Source of the DNA: Oncomelania hupensis
Lineage: Eukaryota; Mollusca; Gastropoda; Littorinimorpha; Pomatiopsidae
Direction of reading: 5' to 3'
Assembly (NCBI GenBank): GCA_036898135.1
Contig: CM072511.1
Span: forward strand, 75,147,990 to 75,211,989
DNA length: 64,000 nt
The stretch's first letter is position 1, and the number at the start of each line of letters is the position of its first letter. The position numbers were made by a program, and so were the translations under genes. Below the pieces are notes generated by a model. That model searched no databases, was not told the DNA's origin, and was given only the letters and a program-made list of their open reading frames with translations. Of this stretch, positions 8,691 through 19,300 are shown piece by piece.

Positions 8691-8985
8691 AGTCGGCCCG
8701 TTTGAGCTCAGCCTCTGCTGATTACAAGAGGCATTGCTTTTCTTTGTTTTCACAATCAAATAGATGTTTTTTTAGAGTTGTGAATTCTTTCAAAAAATTC
8801 ATAATCAATCCTAGAGCAAAATTGTCAGAAACTGAGATCATTGATGAGATAGATTTGAGCATGTTTGGCACAGTGTTTGTTGAGGCCACTTCAGCAAACC
8901 TCGGTTTGTTTCATACCTTTTTCTTGCTTCTGGAAATGATCATCTTTCACGTGTTCTTATTTTCTGAATCTCAGCCTGCCTGATA

Positions 8986-9821
8986 CAGACCACCAAAACA
9001 TTTTTGGGTTACAATGAGAGCAAAAAATGAGTACAATCTGAAAAATTTGGTTACAATTACCCTCGCGTCAAAATCCACGCCATTTTCTTCAAATGTTCTG
9101 CTTTAATGTAGCTTAATAATATACAAAAACACCAAATGTTATTCTTTTTTTAAATTAATTTATTTATAAAAAAAAACACACACACACACACACACACAAA
9201 ATGCACACGGATTATCTTCACCAACGTTTTTGTATGCATGCTATCAACTCACGCTGGTATCTAGATTAAACAATTCAATACTGAAAACACAGCCTACTAA
9301 GGATTGATGCCGAACCAGTAGCCGAGGCATTTCTCTTATGAAATTTACCTTCCGCGTGGCGCTTGATATCATAGATTCATACGCGCCACTGCGATCGATG
9401 TTGAACTCTCTCTTGCATATTTTGCAGAAGGCTTTCGTGTGTCCTTTTGTACTTCGCGAAATAAAAGGAAAGTCTTTGCAGTAGCTTGAGAGAAAAACTT
9501 GCTCGTATTTTTTCGTTCTTTTTTCTGAACTACATGCGGCGGCAGTCTCTTCTCCTTCGTTGTCCGTTTCGTTTGTCGCTTCTTAGACCGAGACGCTATA
9601 TTGTACGATGCTGTACAATGAGGCTTCTGCGCATGCGCAATATAAGCTAACCGGTGTAAAGGGAAAATTGAGCCCCGAGGCAGCGAAATTTAGCATCGGT
9701 TTGAATTTTCGTTATAAACGAACTGTGATTTTTCGTATAAATGAAAAAAAATGCGTACAACCGTACAAAGCTTCAAATTTTCGTAAGATTGTACGAATAT
9801 TTCGTACAGTAGTCAGGTCTG
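8986..9821 (-). mobile_element. hAT-like non-autonomous element with 6-bp TSD, third copy
   Basis: 836 bp. Termini are CAGACCACCA on the left and, read inward from the right, CAGACCTGACTAC, close to the terminus of the element at 472. A minus-strand remnant (about 9560-9330) encodes the N-terminal zinc-finger region; the rest of the transposase is gone. A (CA)n run is at 9177-9200. The right end has repeated short palindrome-like CGTACAA/TTGTACG motifs (9745-9806), possible subterminal binding sites. It sits next to a Nimb-like ORF1 fragment. Confidence 0.75.
9330..9560 (-). pseudogene. hAT-like transposase N-terminal zinc finger, frameshifted
   Basis: Minus-strand translation from about 9515 reads KYEQVFLSSYCKDFPFISRS, then KGHTKAFCKICKREFNIDRS. 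That is the CxxC half of a BED-like finger with the aromatic and FP residues typical of the hAT N-terminus. The HxxxxH half is still readable in a shifted frame (KRHAEGKFHKR) just downstream. Its layout is the same as in the ORF at 785-1339, supporting common descent. There is no downstream catalytic domain. Confidence 0.55.
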
Positions 9822-10275
9822 CTGATAGCAGTGGCGAAGGCACAAACACAGAAACAGGGATGCTTTTGTAGCAAATGATCACTCGTTTAAGCACAATAGG
9901 TGTGCAAAACTTCAAAAACAGAACTGTTTCTTTTCTCAAGACTTTAAGTGCATCGGTAATACCGTGCTTTGCCAAACCATCTTTTATTTCTGCCTCTGTC
10001 ACTCCATCAAACTGAGATGACAGTGCAACTCCTTTGGATAAGTTGAGTGTGCGGTGACAACTCACATTTACATCGAACGCCTTCCAGCTTGGAACCATCT
10101 CTAGCTTGTAGTTGTGATGTCCTTTGGTGGGACAGTCCACTAGGAAACTGCCATCTCTTAGTCTTTTGATTTCTTTTGATCTGTCTAGATACTCCCTCAA
10201 ACCACTTTTCCACGCCAAAAAAAAAAAGGAAATTTGTTGGTTTTCGTTGGTCATCCTATCAAGAAGCATGGACAT
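9822..10275 (-). pseudogene. Nimb-like ORF1 fragment
   Basis: The minus-strand frame from about 10210 to 9822 contains KRLRDGSFLVDCPTKG, SCHRTLNLSKGVALSSQ, VTEAEIKDGLAKHGITDALK, and finally VPSPL next to the hAT-like insertion. This is the pattern of I-clade ORF1 proteins (nucleic-acid-binding gag-like proteins with CCHC fingers downstream). The CCHC fingers that should follow VPSPL are missing; the DNA beyond the insertion (8700-8980) has no recognisable fingers. The N-terminus is frameshifted around 10215 at an A11 run. Confidence 0.65.
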
Positions 10276-11212
10276 GTTTTGAAGAGGCCAGATTCCTTGG
10301 CCCTACGTCTAGTTTCCATGTCGCTGTCAGAATCATGTCCATTAGTTTAGTCCATCTTTTCTGTGGTTTTTTTTGTTTGTGTCATCATTGAAGCGTAGGC
10401 TTAACGATGGCAGAAATAAATGGTCACCCTAAGAGAGCTGCTGTGCTAATGAAGGGGTAATGAATGGTCAGTGATGTCCCCAGGCCTGGGGTCGCCCCCT
10501 CCCCCCATCATTTGCGATTGTGAAATTTTTAAACAGGCCACAACCATCTAGCCTCGGGCCATGTGGAACCAATGCAGGTTTGCCCTCATGGGGAAGAATT
10601 TTGGGAGAAAGAAGATATTGAAAGAACCAGCGAGACAGAAGAAAGAAAAGGAAAAAGCTGCAAAGTTATTGGAAAGAGTTTTAGGGTGAAATAGAATACA
10701 GAGGAAAGGACCGAAAAGGCAGAAGCAAGATAAAAGGGAAGAAAAAGGGCTGGGCAAGCTTAGTCACCCAACTAGAGAGAGGTTGGGGTCCACCCCCGGC
10801 ATGCGGCAAAGTAAAAGTCTCGCTCGATACGTATCAACGAGTGACATGATCTGCTCTAGAAGGGTGTCCGAGAGGAGAATTCAGGATTGGGGTAGAGTAA
10901 TTGACGAACTGTCCTGAGTTTATTACAATATTGTTAAAGTTAATGGGTTTTGGCTGTAATAGTGATTAAAATGTGACTTCAGCTCATTCGACTATCATGG
11001 CAGCACAATAAAAACCTCGCTTGATTCCTATCAACCAGTGCCATGCTCTAGGTGTGGAAGGAAAAGATTAGAGTTTGGGTGAAGTAAAGTTACAAGTTTA
11101 TCTAAATGTGTGTAGGTTATGTTTGTCTCACATATTTACATTTTGTTAAGAAAACATGCCTTTTCATACTTAGATATGTTTATATTATTTGTTATGTTTG
11201 TGACTGAACACT
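10276..11212. other. Non-coding interval with a degenerate direct repeat
   Basis: No coding sequence recognised. Two segments resemble each other: 10809-10862 (AAAGTAAAAGTCTCGCTCGA...) and 11006-11054 (ACAATAAAAACCTCGCTTGA...), both ending in GCTCTAG, about 190 bp apart. The left end could include 5' untranslated sequence of the adjacent Nimb-like ORF1. The segment 10590-10745 is purine-rich on the plus strand. Confidence 0.5.
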
Positions 11213-11515
11213 TAAGCCATCAGTTGTGTCATTTCATCTTCATTTTCATATTGTTATATCTTGATTGTGTTGGCATCTTATATCCAGTGTCAATGGGGTT
11301 CTCGGATTAGACGAGGGAGGTAACTGTTAATTGTTGGGGTTGTGGGTCCGGATAAGGGTTGGGGTTGGCTTAAATTTCCCATTCTCCTGTGTGATTATAT
11401 GTTGAATAAAAGAGTGTAAATGTTCATCTGGCATTTGTCTTATTTTTTTTTAGTTGAGTTCGATTCCTAACACTCGCTGTTTGAGCTGAAGTAACTGAAC
11501 CCGTTCGGTTGACGT
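11213..11515 (+). repeat. Dispersed repeat, copy A (second copy 43206-43495)
   Basis: About 300 bp sharing long identical stretches with 43206-43495: AAGCCATCAGTTGTGT, GTTGTGGGTCCGGATAAGGG, GGTTGGGGTTGG, TTGAATAAAAGAGT and AAATGTTCATCTG. Similarity starts abruptly at AAGCCATCAG and ends near TGACGTGACA. It contains a possible polyadenylation signal AATAAA. An LTR end or non-autonomous element is possible, but I could not find a partner end. Confidence 0.7.
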
Positions 11516-11636
11516 GACAATGTTTAACTGTTTCATCTCATGTTTTACCACAAATGATATTTATCCTTGTGAGCGTATACATGTAGTGTGCCAGCAAGCT
11601 TTAAATTTGGTTTTCTGCTATAAAAAAATGTAATAT

Positions 11637-11692
11637 TATTATTATTAAAATATTTATTATTATTATTATTATTATTATTACTACTACTACTA
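11637..11692. repeat. (TTA)n / (CTA)n microsatellite
   Basis: Runs of ATT/TTA followed by five ACT units and TACTAATTAC. Low complexity only. Confidence 0.9.
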
Positions 11693-11699
11693 CTAATTA

Positions 11700-11862
11700 C
11701 TTTATGAACTATCTTATCTGTGTTAGATTAAGAAGTCTATTGTAATAATAACACTATTTTTCTAATTCATTGTTATTGTTACAAGGGCAGGATGTAAACA
11801 AATGTATACAGCGCTTACTCTTTTACTCTTGGAAAATAACATTGTTATCTTATCTTATCTTG
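11700..11862 (+). mobile_element. Possible L2-type non-LTR 3' end with TTATC tail
   Basis: The sequence ends AATAACATTGTTATC followed by CTTAT repeats, resembling the AATAAAG-TTGTCTTATC tail of the L2-like element at 60820-60847. No coding region precedes it, so this is a short 3'-end fragment at best. Confidence 0.35.
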
Positions 11863-12461
11863 TGAAAGAGAGAGAGAGAGAAAAGGCAAGAAAAATAAGG
11901 CAAGAAAGTCCTCCATTTTAATTCGTCTCGCTCACTTTTTGTCACATTCTCACTATTTATCTCGCTCGAAACAGCAGGCGATTAACTGAGGTTTGAACCA
12001 TTTAATAGGGTAAAGGCTCGAAAGCCTAGCCTTACAACCTGTTATAAGAAATAAGTAAGAAGAAAGAGAGGCAACAGAAATGGAGAGAGAAAAAGGGGGA
12101 ACAGAGGAGGATCTGGCAAGAGATTAGAAAAAGAAAAGAGGGAAGAGGGTGAGATTTTTATGACTGAGATACAAGAGTTTTCTTGATCATGCCCAGGATC
12201 TATTATTACTGATCTGCATCATTGTACATTTCTCATTTTATTTTAATATTTTTTCTGGAAAGCTTTTGATGACAAGTCTGAGCATACATCAGATAGATCA
12301 GAAAACTGCACTATATATAAATAATTATTTGTTAATGTCATTTAATTCCTATTTTGGATTATATTTGTCACTAATGCAGACGAGATTTGAGTTTCCTTCT
12401 CAGTGAAAATGCTCTAGCCAATAACGGAGCCAACCAATTTGAGGGGAAATAGAGCGTAGAT
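11863..12461. other. Non-coding, purine-rich stretch
   Basis: I see no gene here. 11868-11882 is an AG run and 12045-12150 is strongly purine-rich on the plus strand. Nothing else is recognisable. Confidence 0.6.
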
Positions 12462-12582
12462 CTTGCTGGGTGTGTTTGTGTATCTCGCATTCACCTATTT
12501 AGGACGAGCACCAAGATCCTAAATCTGTGTAACAGAATGCATGTGTGCACAGACTAGACATCAGTTTATACTCTGAAAAATT
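12462..12582 (-). mobile_element. SINE fragment (same family as 43725-44158)
   Basis: GCTGGGTGTGTTTGTGTATC, the ACCTATTTAGGACGAG segment and CAGACTAGACATCAGTTTAT correspond to the body of the SINE at 43913-44030. The tRNA-like head is missing. Confidence 0.6.
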
Positions 12583-12836
12583 CAACAAACTCAACCAAAC
12601 ACACAATGACATAACGTTCACCTGCACAAATTAATTCTGAAAATTGTTCACAAAAAAATGCACCAGAACATAAATTCCCCTTAATGCCACAAGATAACAA
12701 ATATCGTTAAAGACTTACCTGAGTGCGTTGCAAGTTAAGCAAAGTGTGGACTAGTGTGAAAGGAGTTAAATGATACCAAAGTCCATGATGGTGAACCTGA
12801 AACACAAGAACATGAAGGATTGCAAAAAGCTTCCTA
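12583..12836. repeat. Non-coding, with target-site duplication at its right end
   Basis: Nothing recognised except AAAAGCTTCCTA at 12825-12836, which is repeated at 13924-13935 and marks the insertion of the RTE copy between them. Confidence 0.7.
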
Positions 12837-13923
12837 TCCTATCCTAACCTGTCCCGTAACCCTGAGGTCGTAGGGGCACCACATATGATCACCACCATAA
12901 CCACCATACTCCATCTTTCTCTGTCCTCAGCAGCCCTGATGGCTTTGCTCAGTGTCAAACCATTCCATTCTCGAATGTTGTCCTCCCACCTCTTTTTCGG
13001 TCTCCCTTTTCTTCTACCTCCTTGCATTGTGCCTTGCAGAATAGTCTTTGCAAGGCCTGATGATCTGGTGACGTGGCCATACCATCGGAGTTTCCGTTTC
13101 TTCACCACTATGAGCAGGTCATCGTGTTGTCCAATGGCTTAAGTGATGGTTTGTCGGAATTCGTCGTTGGTGATGTGTTGGGCATAGGAAATGCCCAGAA
13201 GTCTTCTGTAGCACCTCATCTCCATGCTTTGTATTCTTCGTTGGAGATCTGCTGTGAGGGTCCATGCTTCGCAAGCATATAGGAAGATGGAGATAACAAG
13301 GGAGCGCAGCAGTCTTACTTTGGAATGTAGACTGATGGTCCTGTCTTTCCAAATGGGTTTCAACCTTGTCAGTGCAGCAGTTGTTTGTGCGATCCTGGAG
13401 AGGACTTCCTGTCGGGACCCATTGTCTGATACAATGGCTCCTAAATATTTGAAACTATGCACTGTGTTGAGTGATTGGCCTTGGACTTTGATGTCCGTGT
13501 TAATGTCATTGGTGTTGTTGGTCATCATTTTGGTCTTCTCTGCACTTATTTCCATTCCATAAGCTCTGGAGGTGGAGTCAAGCCTCTGTGCCAGCTGTTC
13601 AAGTTCTTGTTCCACTCCAGCCAATCCATCAATGTCATCCGCAAAACGAAGATTGGAGATTGCTCTACCCCCTATGCTGACTGTGCCTTCATGATCTGCA
13701 AGAGCATCTGACATGATGCGCTCTAGGAAGATGTTGAAGAGTGTTGGAGAGGGTAGGCATCCTTGACGCACACCGATTGTTGTTCTGAACCAGTTCCCGA
13801 TGGCGCTGTTGTGGAGGACGGCACTGGTAGCCTTGTCATACAGGCTTTTGATGACTTCAATAATTTTAGGGCTGATGTTGTACACTTTCATTGTTGCCCA
13901 TAGAGCTGCATGCCAGACTCGGG
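12837..13923 (-). mobile_element. RTE-like retrotransposon, 5'-truncated copy with 12-bp TSD
   Basis: 1087 bp minus-strand copy from a TATCC tail to a 5' truncation in the DRVWHAALW block. It is flanked by a 12-bp direct repeat AAAAGCTTCCTA (12825-12836 and 13924-13935; it partly overlaps the tail sequence). This is a normal target-primed insertion and among the better preserved RTE copies here. Confidence 0.9.
12850..13915 (-). pseudogene. RTE-like RT palm and C-terminal region
   Basis: 250 codons are open (13891-13139). They include VRQGCLPSPTLFNIFLERI, the catalytic block SNLRFADDIDGLAG (Asp-Asp intact), TSRAYGMEISAEKTKMMTNN, FKYLGAIVSDN, and the YACEAWTL block. A single in-frame stop after DEFRQTIT is followed by the remaining C-terminus (KKRKLRWYGHVTRSSG, GGRRKGRPKKRWEDNIREW) to about 12850. 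Apart from that stop and the missing 5' half it is intact, so it is useful as a reference for the family's 3' half. It cannot encode a complete enzyme. Confidence 0.85.
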
Positions 13924-14188
13924 AAAAGCTTCCTAATAACCTAATAATTATAATCTTCGCATAATAATAACAATTTTTGTGAGATACTCACAATTATTAT
14001 GAGATAGTTACAACTATCACTAAAAATTACAAATGCGTGCTCATGTTTAATTTTCAATTTAGGCTTTAGCAATCTGTCTGGAAATGCAATCATCAACGTA
14101 GACATCCACACACCCGCTCTTTCACCCACGCTGCAAACTTGTGCTATGCATGAAAAGCAAAATTAAATGCTTCTTGTATGTTTTAGTA

Positions 14189-14980
14189 CAGTGAAACCTC
14201 CGGTATCCGTCTCTCTTGTATACGACTCCCTCCGTTATGTGACCTGAAAACTTCTGACGGATTCACTTCCAATAATAAATGACCTCTGGTATGCGACAAC
14301 CTCGTTTATGTGACCAGCAACCGTGTCTTAAGCCCTTTATACGACCGTCTTAGGGCAATTTAAAAGAGATATCAGTTAATTTGTTGTCTGTACCTTTCGT
14401 TTTTTCTCTCATGTTAGTGTATGCCTGCTGTTGTCTGCTATTTCCGGTTCACAAATAAGGGACATTACTCGCCTACACTGGCTTGTCAAAATGGCGTCGC
14501 GCAAGAGGAACGTTTTTGAGTTTGGCAGAGAGAATGAAAGTGATTGAAAGAAGTGAAAATGGGGAGAGTTTTTTGTCTATTGCAAGAAGTTTAGACGTTG
14601 GGAAGACCCAAATTCAGCTCATCATAAAGGATAAGGAATCTGTGAAACTACGATGGGAGAGTGGAGAAAGTGGCGAAAGGAAAACATCAAAACTGAGAGC
14701 TTCTGCACTAACAGACTTGGATGAACGCGTCTGGCAGTGGTTCGACTGCTTTTTATTTTTGAAGTTGTGAATAAAAGACAAAGCTAAAAATGAAACATGT
14801 TTTACAGTTTCCTTTGTCAGAGAATACATGCTGGTGAGTGTGAAAATTATGACTACATACCCCTCCGAGCCTGACCCCCTCCCCCCAAACCCTATCCCTT
14901 GTTTCCGGTATAAGACCACCTCTATTATAAGACCGTTTTTTCTCCCAATTTTGGACGGTTGTATACCGGAGGTTCCACTG
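14189..14980 (+). mobile_element. pogo/Tigger-like element with truncated transposase
   Basis: 792 bp with terminal repeats CAGTGAAACCTCCGGTA and TACCGGAGGTTCCACTG and TA target duplication, the classic Tigger/pogo structure. It encodes only the start of the transposase (14491-14767). It is a different subfamily from 7292-8116, judging by the terminal sequence. Confidence 0.85.
14491..14767 (+). pseudogene. Tigger-like transposase, CENP-B N-terminal HTH only, frameshifted
   Basis: The natural start is the ATG at 14491 (MASRKRN). After the sixth to eighth codon a run of five T shifts the frame. Beyond it the text reads LSLAERMKVIERSENGESFL, SIARSLDVGKTQIQLIIKDK, then ALTDLDERVWQWF, which is the CENP-B N-terminal helix-turn-helix of pogo/Tigger transposases and the beginning of the second one. 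The reading stops at about 14767. The DDE domain, normally about 300 residues further, is deleted. One extra base explains the frame change. Confidence 0.75.
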
Positions 14981-14982
14981 TA

Positions 14983-15394
14983 TATGATTATTTACGTCAT
15001 ACTTTTAACCGTAATTTAATGCTAAAGCGCAGGCTCTGACCGATACACGCTGCTAATGCACAGGCACAGTTCACACCAAACCTCAGATGTTGGCTCTATT
15101 CAAAATTTCAATTTAATAGTATACTTTAACAAGGGTGTTTTTGTGTGAGCGTGTAGGTGGTGGTGTTTTTTTGTGGGGGAGGGTGGGAAGGTTCTGGTAT
15201 ATGTTAGACTACAAGAGGTTTGTAATAAAAACAATGCAAATTATAAAAAATACCTGAAATATTTACAAAGGAAAAATACAAAAGCAGCCACCAAAAGACA
15301 AAATTTTAGTAAAGAGCATACACGAAAAAACAAACAAAAAACTTTACCAACAGAAATGTAGGTGTTTGAATTGCAGGCTTTTCAGCAGTGCAAG
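14983..15394. other. Non-coding interval
   Basis: No gene or element recognised; A-rich and G/T-rich patches only. Confidence 0.6.
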
Positions 15395-16375
15395 CAATTC
15401 AAAATGGAGGCATCAATGTTCCTCATATTGAAACCTACATCCAATCACTGAAAATTGTTTGGATGAAACTCCAAAGTGGAAACAAATACTGCAAATCACT
15501 TGTCCTGAAATATGCTTGCTTGAGAATTATGGTCCAGCATTATTATTAAAAAAACAATCATCGTTAATCCATTTTAGAAAGATGTATTCAAAGCAACATT
15601 GAGATTGTATGAAAAGACCAATATTGATACTGACAAATTTTTGATGGAACCACTATTTTATAACAATAAATTCAAGATTGATCTGTCACCTTTCCACTTA
15701 AAGGAGTGGTCAAATAAAGGTATATTTGTGAAAGACATTCTACATGATAATGGTGAATTTTTATCTCTTAAAAAAAAAGTGTATGTTCTGGTTTCAATGT
15801 TTGACTTTTATGGATGCATTAGTTCAGTGAAACCTGTTCTATGCAAGAAGAATATTATTATTGAAAACACCACTTGCGCTTCTCAAACCAAAGCTATTTT
15901 TGGTCCTATGTAAAGCTCCTAAAGGACCAAAAACATTTTATAATATATTAATTGGGAAATCCTATTTTCCCCAATACATGTAAAAACTGGTGACATTTGA
16001 TAGATGCAGAAATTGAATGGTCTATGGTTTGTACTGTATCAAGACAAAACTGAAATGGTTTCAAATAAAGATTAATTACAGAGTGCTTGTAAAAAAATCA
16101 ATCCTCAGACATGGGCATGCTCACAAGTAATATTTGCAATTTTTATAAATCTGAAAGAGACACAATTTTTTTTTATTATCTATGGCACTGTGAGCATGCA
16201 CAGGCTTTCTGGGTTGACTTTGAAAACTATCTGAGGGACAAATGCCACAATTGTTCAAGCCTTAGCCTGGAATTATACTTTTTGGTTTTTGACAACAATA
16301 TCAAAACTGATGCAGGTTTTGATCATATTTTATTTTGCAGTTTTATGTTTACAAATACAGAACAGCCAATATAAG
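15395..16375 (+). pseudogene. Tx1/L1-like non-LTR ORF2 C-terminal remnant
   Basis: Plus-strand frames read NGGINVPHIETYIQSLKIVW (about 15398), MEPLFYNNKFKIDLSPFHLK, KEWSNKGIFVKDIL (15640-15740), then LKWFQIKINYRVLVKK (about 16050). A zinc-finger-like C-terminus follows: CNFYKSERDTI ... YLWHCEHAQAFWVDFENYL (16128-16230). The LFYN-x-K and KEW-x-KGI blocks and the CxxC...HxxxC finger (zf-RVT type) are typical of the C-terminal region of L1/Tx1-type ORF2 proteins. The frame is shifted several times, so it is dead. There is no clear poly-A tail. Confidence 0.65.
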
Positions 16376-16923
16376 ACCATAATTTCCAGTTTATTTACAA
16401 TTAGCATACTAACATCAAGTGGATAAATACATACATGGAATAACAATGAGACAGTGTCAGTATATTCAAAATTGGGCTCCATATTTAGAGCTTAATGTAA
16501 ACGAGATTGCTATTGCATTTTTGTACTAAAGAAAATCAAATTTTAAGTACTAAGACATAAATAACACTGTGTAACATTAAAACTTTAATCAAGGTTCATG
16601 TTCTGTCATGCATTATATTCCACAATTACAATTTATTGTAAAAAGAACATTTCATTGAAAGATGTGCGCAATTCTGTACATGTAACTTTTGCAAAACTTT
16701 TGCAAACATTGTTCTTTTTTTTTTTAATTAAAAAAAAGAAAAGATGCAAAACATCACAACAAACCTGACATTGCCTCCGAAGGACTATACAAGGATGTGA
16801 AATCAACTGCTCAGCAAATATACTGTGAACAAACAAAAAGTGCTCAGTTTAAGTAATCAACTTTTGACCCTGTATATCTTAGTATATACTACAGACAACA
16901 AACATCGAAGTATGGGATTTCGG
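16376..16923. other. Non-coding interval
   Basis: A/T-rich, no recognisable gene or element; a poly-T/poly-A palindrome-like patch is at 16719-16742. Confidence 0.6.
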
Positions 16924-17217
16924 ACATTACATTACATTACATGACATGATTATTGCTTTAGGTCCAGCGGACTCTTCCGAGCCAAATCAGGACCAGAGAG
17001 ACGTTATCTTAAAATATTATAAAATGTTTCAAATCTTAAAAAACAAGCCTGTTACTCTTAAATACTCAAACAAACTTTCACATGACACCTCTTGAAAAAT
17101 CTTCTTTAAAACTGATGTATTAAAAATATGTTCTCTTTCTTCAATCAAATCACTAAATTCAATAAATTCCAAACAAAACAAAACGACATGATTTATATGC
17201 GATAAAACAAACCAACA

Positions 17218-18565
17218 TCATGTAAAAATTGAAACAGGTGTTGACCATAGTTTAAAAATCTCTTTGAAAGGTATTGAACCAAAATATGTTTCTCTTTCCT
17301 CGATCAGATCAGCACATTCAGACATGAAATGGCGAACCGAGAAGGATTGATCACATGCAAAGCACCATGGTGGTTCTTCTACTTTTAAAAGGAAACTGTG
17401 CGTGACATAAGTATGCCCAATATGAAGGCGAGACAAAACTGTTTCTTCTTTGCGAGTGGATGCAAAGTTAGGCAAAGAAGCTGACAAATCGGGAAGAATT
17501 TGAAATAATTTGTTGTTGATATGGTTAGACCAGTCAGTCTGCCACAGCCGTTTACAATAAGATCCAGTCAAACAACGCAGATCAGAGTAAGGAACAAATT
17601 GAAAAATCTCTGAAGGGAAATCGAGATGCAGAGCATCTTTAGCCGCTTTGTCCACTGCAATGTTGCCGCGGATGCCCATGTGACCAGGAACCCACATAAA
17701 AACTATCTTTTTACCATCAGAGACAAGTTGTGTATGGAGATCATGGATCTCTGCCAGAAAAGGGTGTGATATCTTTCTCGTGGAAAGAGCCTGAAGTGCT
17801 GACAATGAATCAGACATGATTAAAAACGAGGTTCTTTTGGATTTATAAACTTGTTTCAGAGCGAGATGAATTGCCTTGAGCTCAGCTGTATAAACAAAAC
17901 AAAAATCAGGTAAACGCTGTTGCAAAGGCTTGTCTAAGTGTCTCCCGGAGACCGACGCAGCAGCAACTGAATCTCCTTTCTTTGACCCGTCTGTAAACAG
18001 TTTTTCATATCCTGGGTATAACTATAAGGCACACTGTTCTAAATAAAGTTGGTTATATACGATTTCAGATGTATTGTTTTTGAGGAAAGCGGACAATTGC
18101 CAATTAATGTTGGGGGTACATAATTTCCATGGAGGAGCTTCAGTCCGAAGCTCATCATCGTTGATGGAAGCAACATCGATGCCTGCTTTTTCCAAATGAG
18201 CCTGCATTCTGATGCCAAACAGAGGTATTGTGTTAGGTTTGGCTTCAAATTTCTGAACAAAATCTGGGTTGAAAACACAGTCATAAGCGGGGTTCATGGG
18301 ATAAGTTTTTAATTTTAAATAGTAATTCGGTGCCAATTTTGTACGTCTCAGCTCCAGCGGGGGTTCGTTAGCTTCCACGTTAAGGCTTTCACAAGGGGAG
18401 GTGTGAAATGCACCCAAAGCAATGAGTAGGGCCTGATGAGCAACTGGGTCTAACATTTTAAGATACAATTTTCTAGCAAAACCATAAACAGTGCAACCAT
18501 AGTCTAATTTGGATCTAATTAAAGAATGATATAACAGCAGTAAAGTTTTCTTGTCAGCTCCCCAG
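17218..18565 (-). pseudogene. Nimb-like ORF2: RT thumb region and RNase H
   Basis: One frame, broken only by a stop at 18022-18024, covers the RT-to-RNase H connection (LGAFHTSPCESLNVEANEPP, FGIRMQAHLEKAGIDVASIN) and a full RNase H. The first Asp is in FTDGSKKGDS (about 17990), Glu in VYTAELKAIHLAL, Asp in MSDSLSALQALS, and the last Asp in GNIAVDKAAKDAL. WVPGHMGIRGN precedes that. All four acidic residues are present. The C-terminal tail has EEPPWCFAC and VRHFMSECADLIEER (CxxC...HxxxxC finger). RNase H digests the RNA strand of the RNA:DNA hybrid during reverse transcription. Confidence 0.85.
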
Positions 18566-18571
18566 TCTGTA

Positions 18572-18782
18572 TGTCAGGAATTGCAGTTGATCTGCACTGA
18601 ACTGAAATAAACACAGACTTAGCACAACTCCCGTTGTGTGTTTAGAACACTGTAACTAGGTTAGAAGTGACGTCATTACTGGTCCTGCCACAGGCCAGTG
18701 ACAGTCTGCATTAAATACTGTACCGGTAACTTTTTAACTTCTGGTGTGTGTGGGTGTGTGTGTGTGTGTGGGTGTGTGTGGG

Positions 18783-18821
<39 letters not shown>

Positions 18822-19047
18822 GTGGGTGTTTTGTGTTAGGGGTTAGAAAGTAGGATGCATGACTTTTATTATTTCATAAGCTACATTCATGTTGTGTACA
18901 CCTGCTTTTCTGTTCTTTGGGGTGTATTGTTTTAATCCCTGAAGTCTTTTGTGTTTTATTGCTTTTGTGCCGTTGTTTTGATGAAGTGTACGCCGCACAC
19001 ACATTTCCTTGTGTTTTCATGGGGACAATAAAGATTCTGATTCTGAT
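18572..19047 (+). mobile_element. L2/CR1-type 3' end with (ATTCTG)3 tail, 6-bp TSD
   Basis: Inserted into the Nimb-like RT. TCTGTA at 18566-18571 and 19048-19053 flanks it (the second copy overlaps the tail). It contains a long (GT)n tract (about 18740-18820) and ends AATAAAG (19027-19033) followed by three ATTCTG units. There is no coding sequence, so it is the 3' UTR end of a 5'-truncated insertion or a SINE using that tail. Confidence 0.7.
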
Positions 19048-19055
19048 TCTGTACC

Positions 19056-19300
19056 ACTGATAACCTTGAGCAAATTGCAGGCCTGCTGACATTTAGTTTT
19101 CAAATCTTTCAGATGAGGAAGGAAGGATAACCGTTGATCAAAAATAACACCCAAAAATTTGACTTGTTGGACCGCCTTCATTGGAGTTTTATTGAGGGTA
19201 ATATTAGGATCTTGAATAATTCCACGGTGCTTGGAAAAGTGAATACATTCAGGTTTTGCTCCAGAAAATTTTGGGATTTTGGACAAGGAGAATTTAAATA
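19056..19300 (-). pseudogene. Nimb-like RT segment upstream of the insertion
   Basis: Minus-strand frame: KIPKFSGAKPECIHF, MKAVQQVKFLGVIFDQRLSF, LPHLKDLKTKCQQACNLL and then VISGT, where the insertion begins. FLGVIFDQRLSFLPH is the RT block downstream of the palm. It joins the frame at 18565 after removal of the insert. Confidence 0.8.

Larger units (their letters stand above)
6412..8700 (-). mobile_element. RTE-like retrotransposon copy, minus strand, 3'-truncated, split by a pogo-like MITE
   Basis: Minus-strand copy covering the 5' region (8690-8480), endonuclease (8440-7200, interrupted by 7292-8116) and the first part of RT (to about 6420). It stops in the block KVLLKII, exactly against the (GGATA)n tail of the opposite-facing copy; the RT palm and C-terminus are absent. 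In the endonuclease, IGSDHDLMMMSF (about 7110) is the SDH block. Losing the 3' rather than the 5' end is unusual for target-primed reverse transcription and suggests a deletion or recombination at the shared tail. Confidence 0.8.
8980..9827. repeat. 6-bp target-site duplication CTGATA flanking 8986-9821
   Basis: CTGATA is at 8980-8985 and at 9822-9827, immediately outside CAGACC and GGTCTG. Confidence 0.85.
14187..14982. repeat. TA target duplication flanking the Tigger-like element
   Basis: TA at 14187-14188 and 14981-14982 directly outside CAGTGAAACC and GGTTCCACTG. Confidence 0.85.
16924..19300 (-). mobile_element. Nimb-like non-LTR retrotransposon, 5'-truncated, with nested insertion
   Basis: Minus-strand copy with an (ATGTA)n-type 3' tail at 16924-16945. 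It has a 3' UTR to about 17210, RNase H and RT C-terminal coding to 18565, an inserted L2-type 3' end at 18572-19047, and RT sequence resuming to about 19300 where it is truncated. It is the best RNase H copy in the window. Confidence 0.85.

Noticed and set aside
12837..13923. A functional host gene related to craniofacial development protein 2
   Set aside because: The similarity is to the retrotransposon from which that name is borrowed; tail, target duplication and multiple copies show it is an RTE-like element.
16700..16745. Hairpin regulatory element
   Set aside because: Only poly-T followed by poly-A; low complexity.
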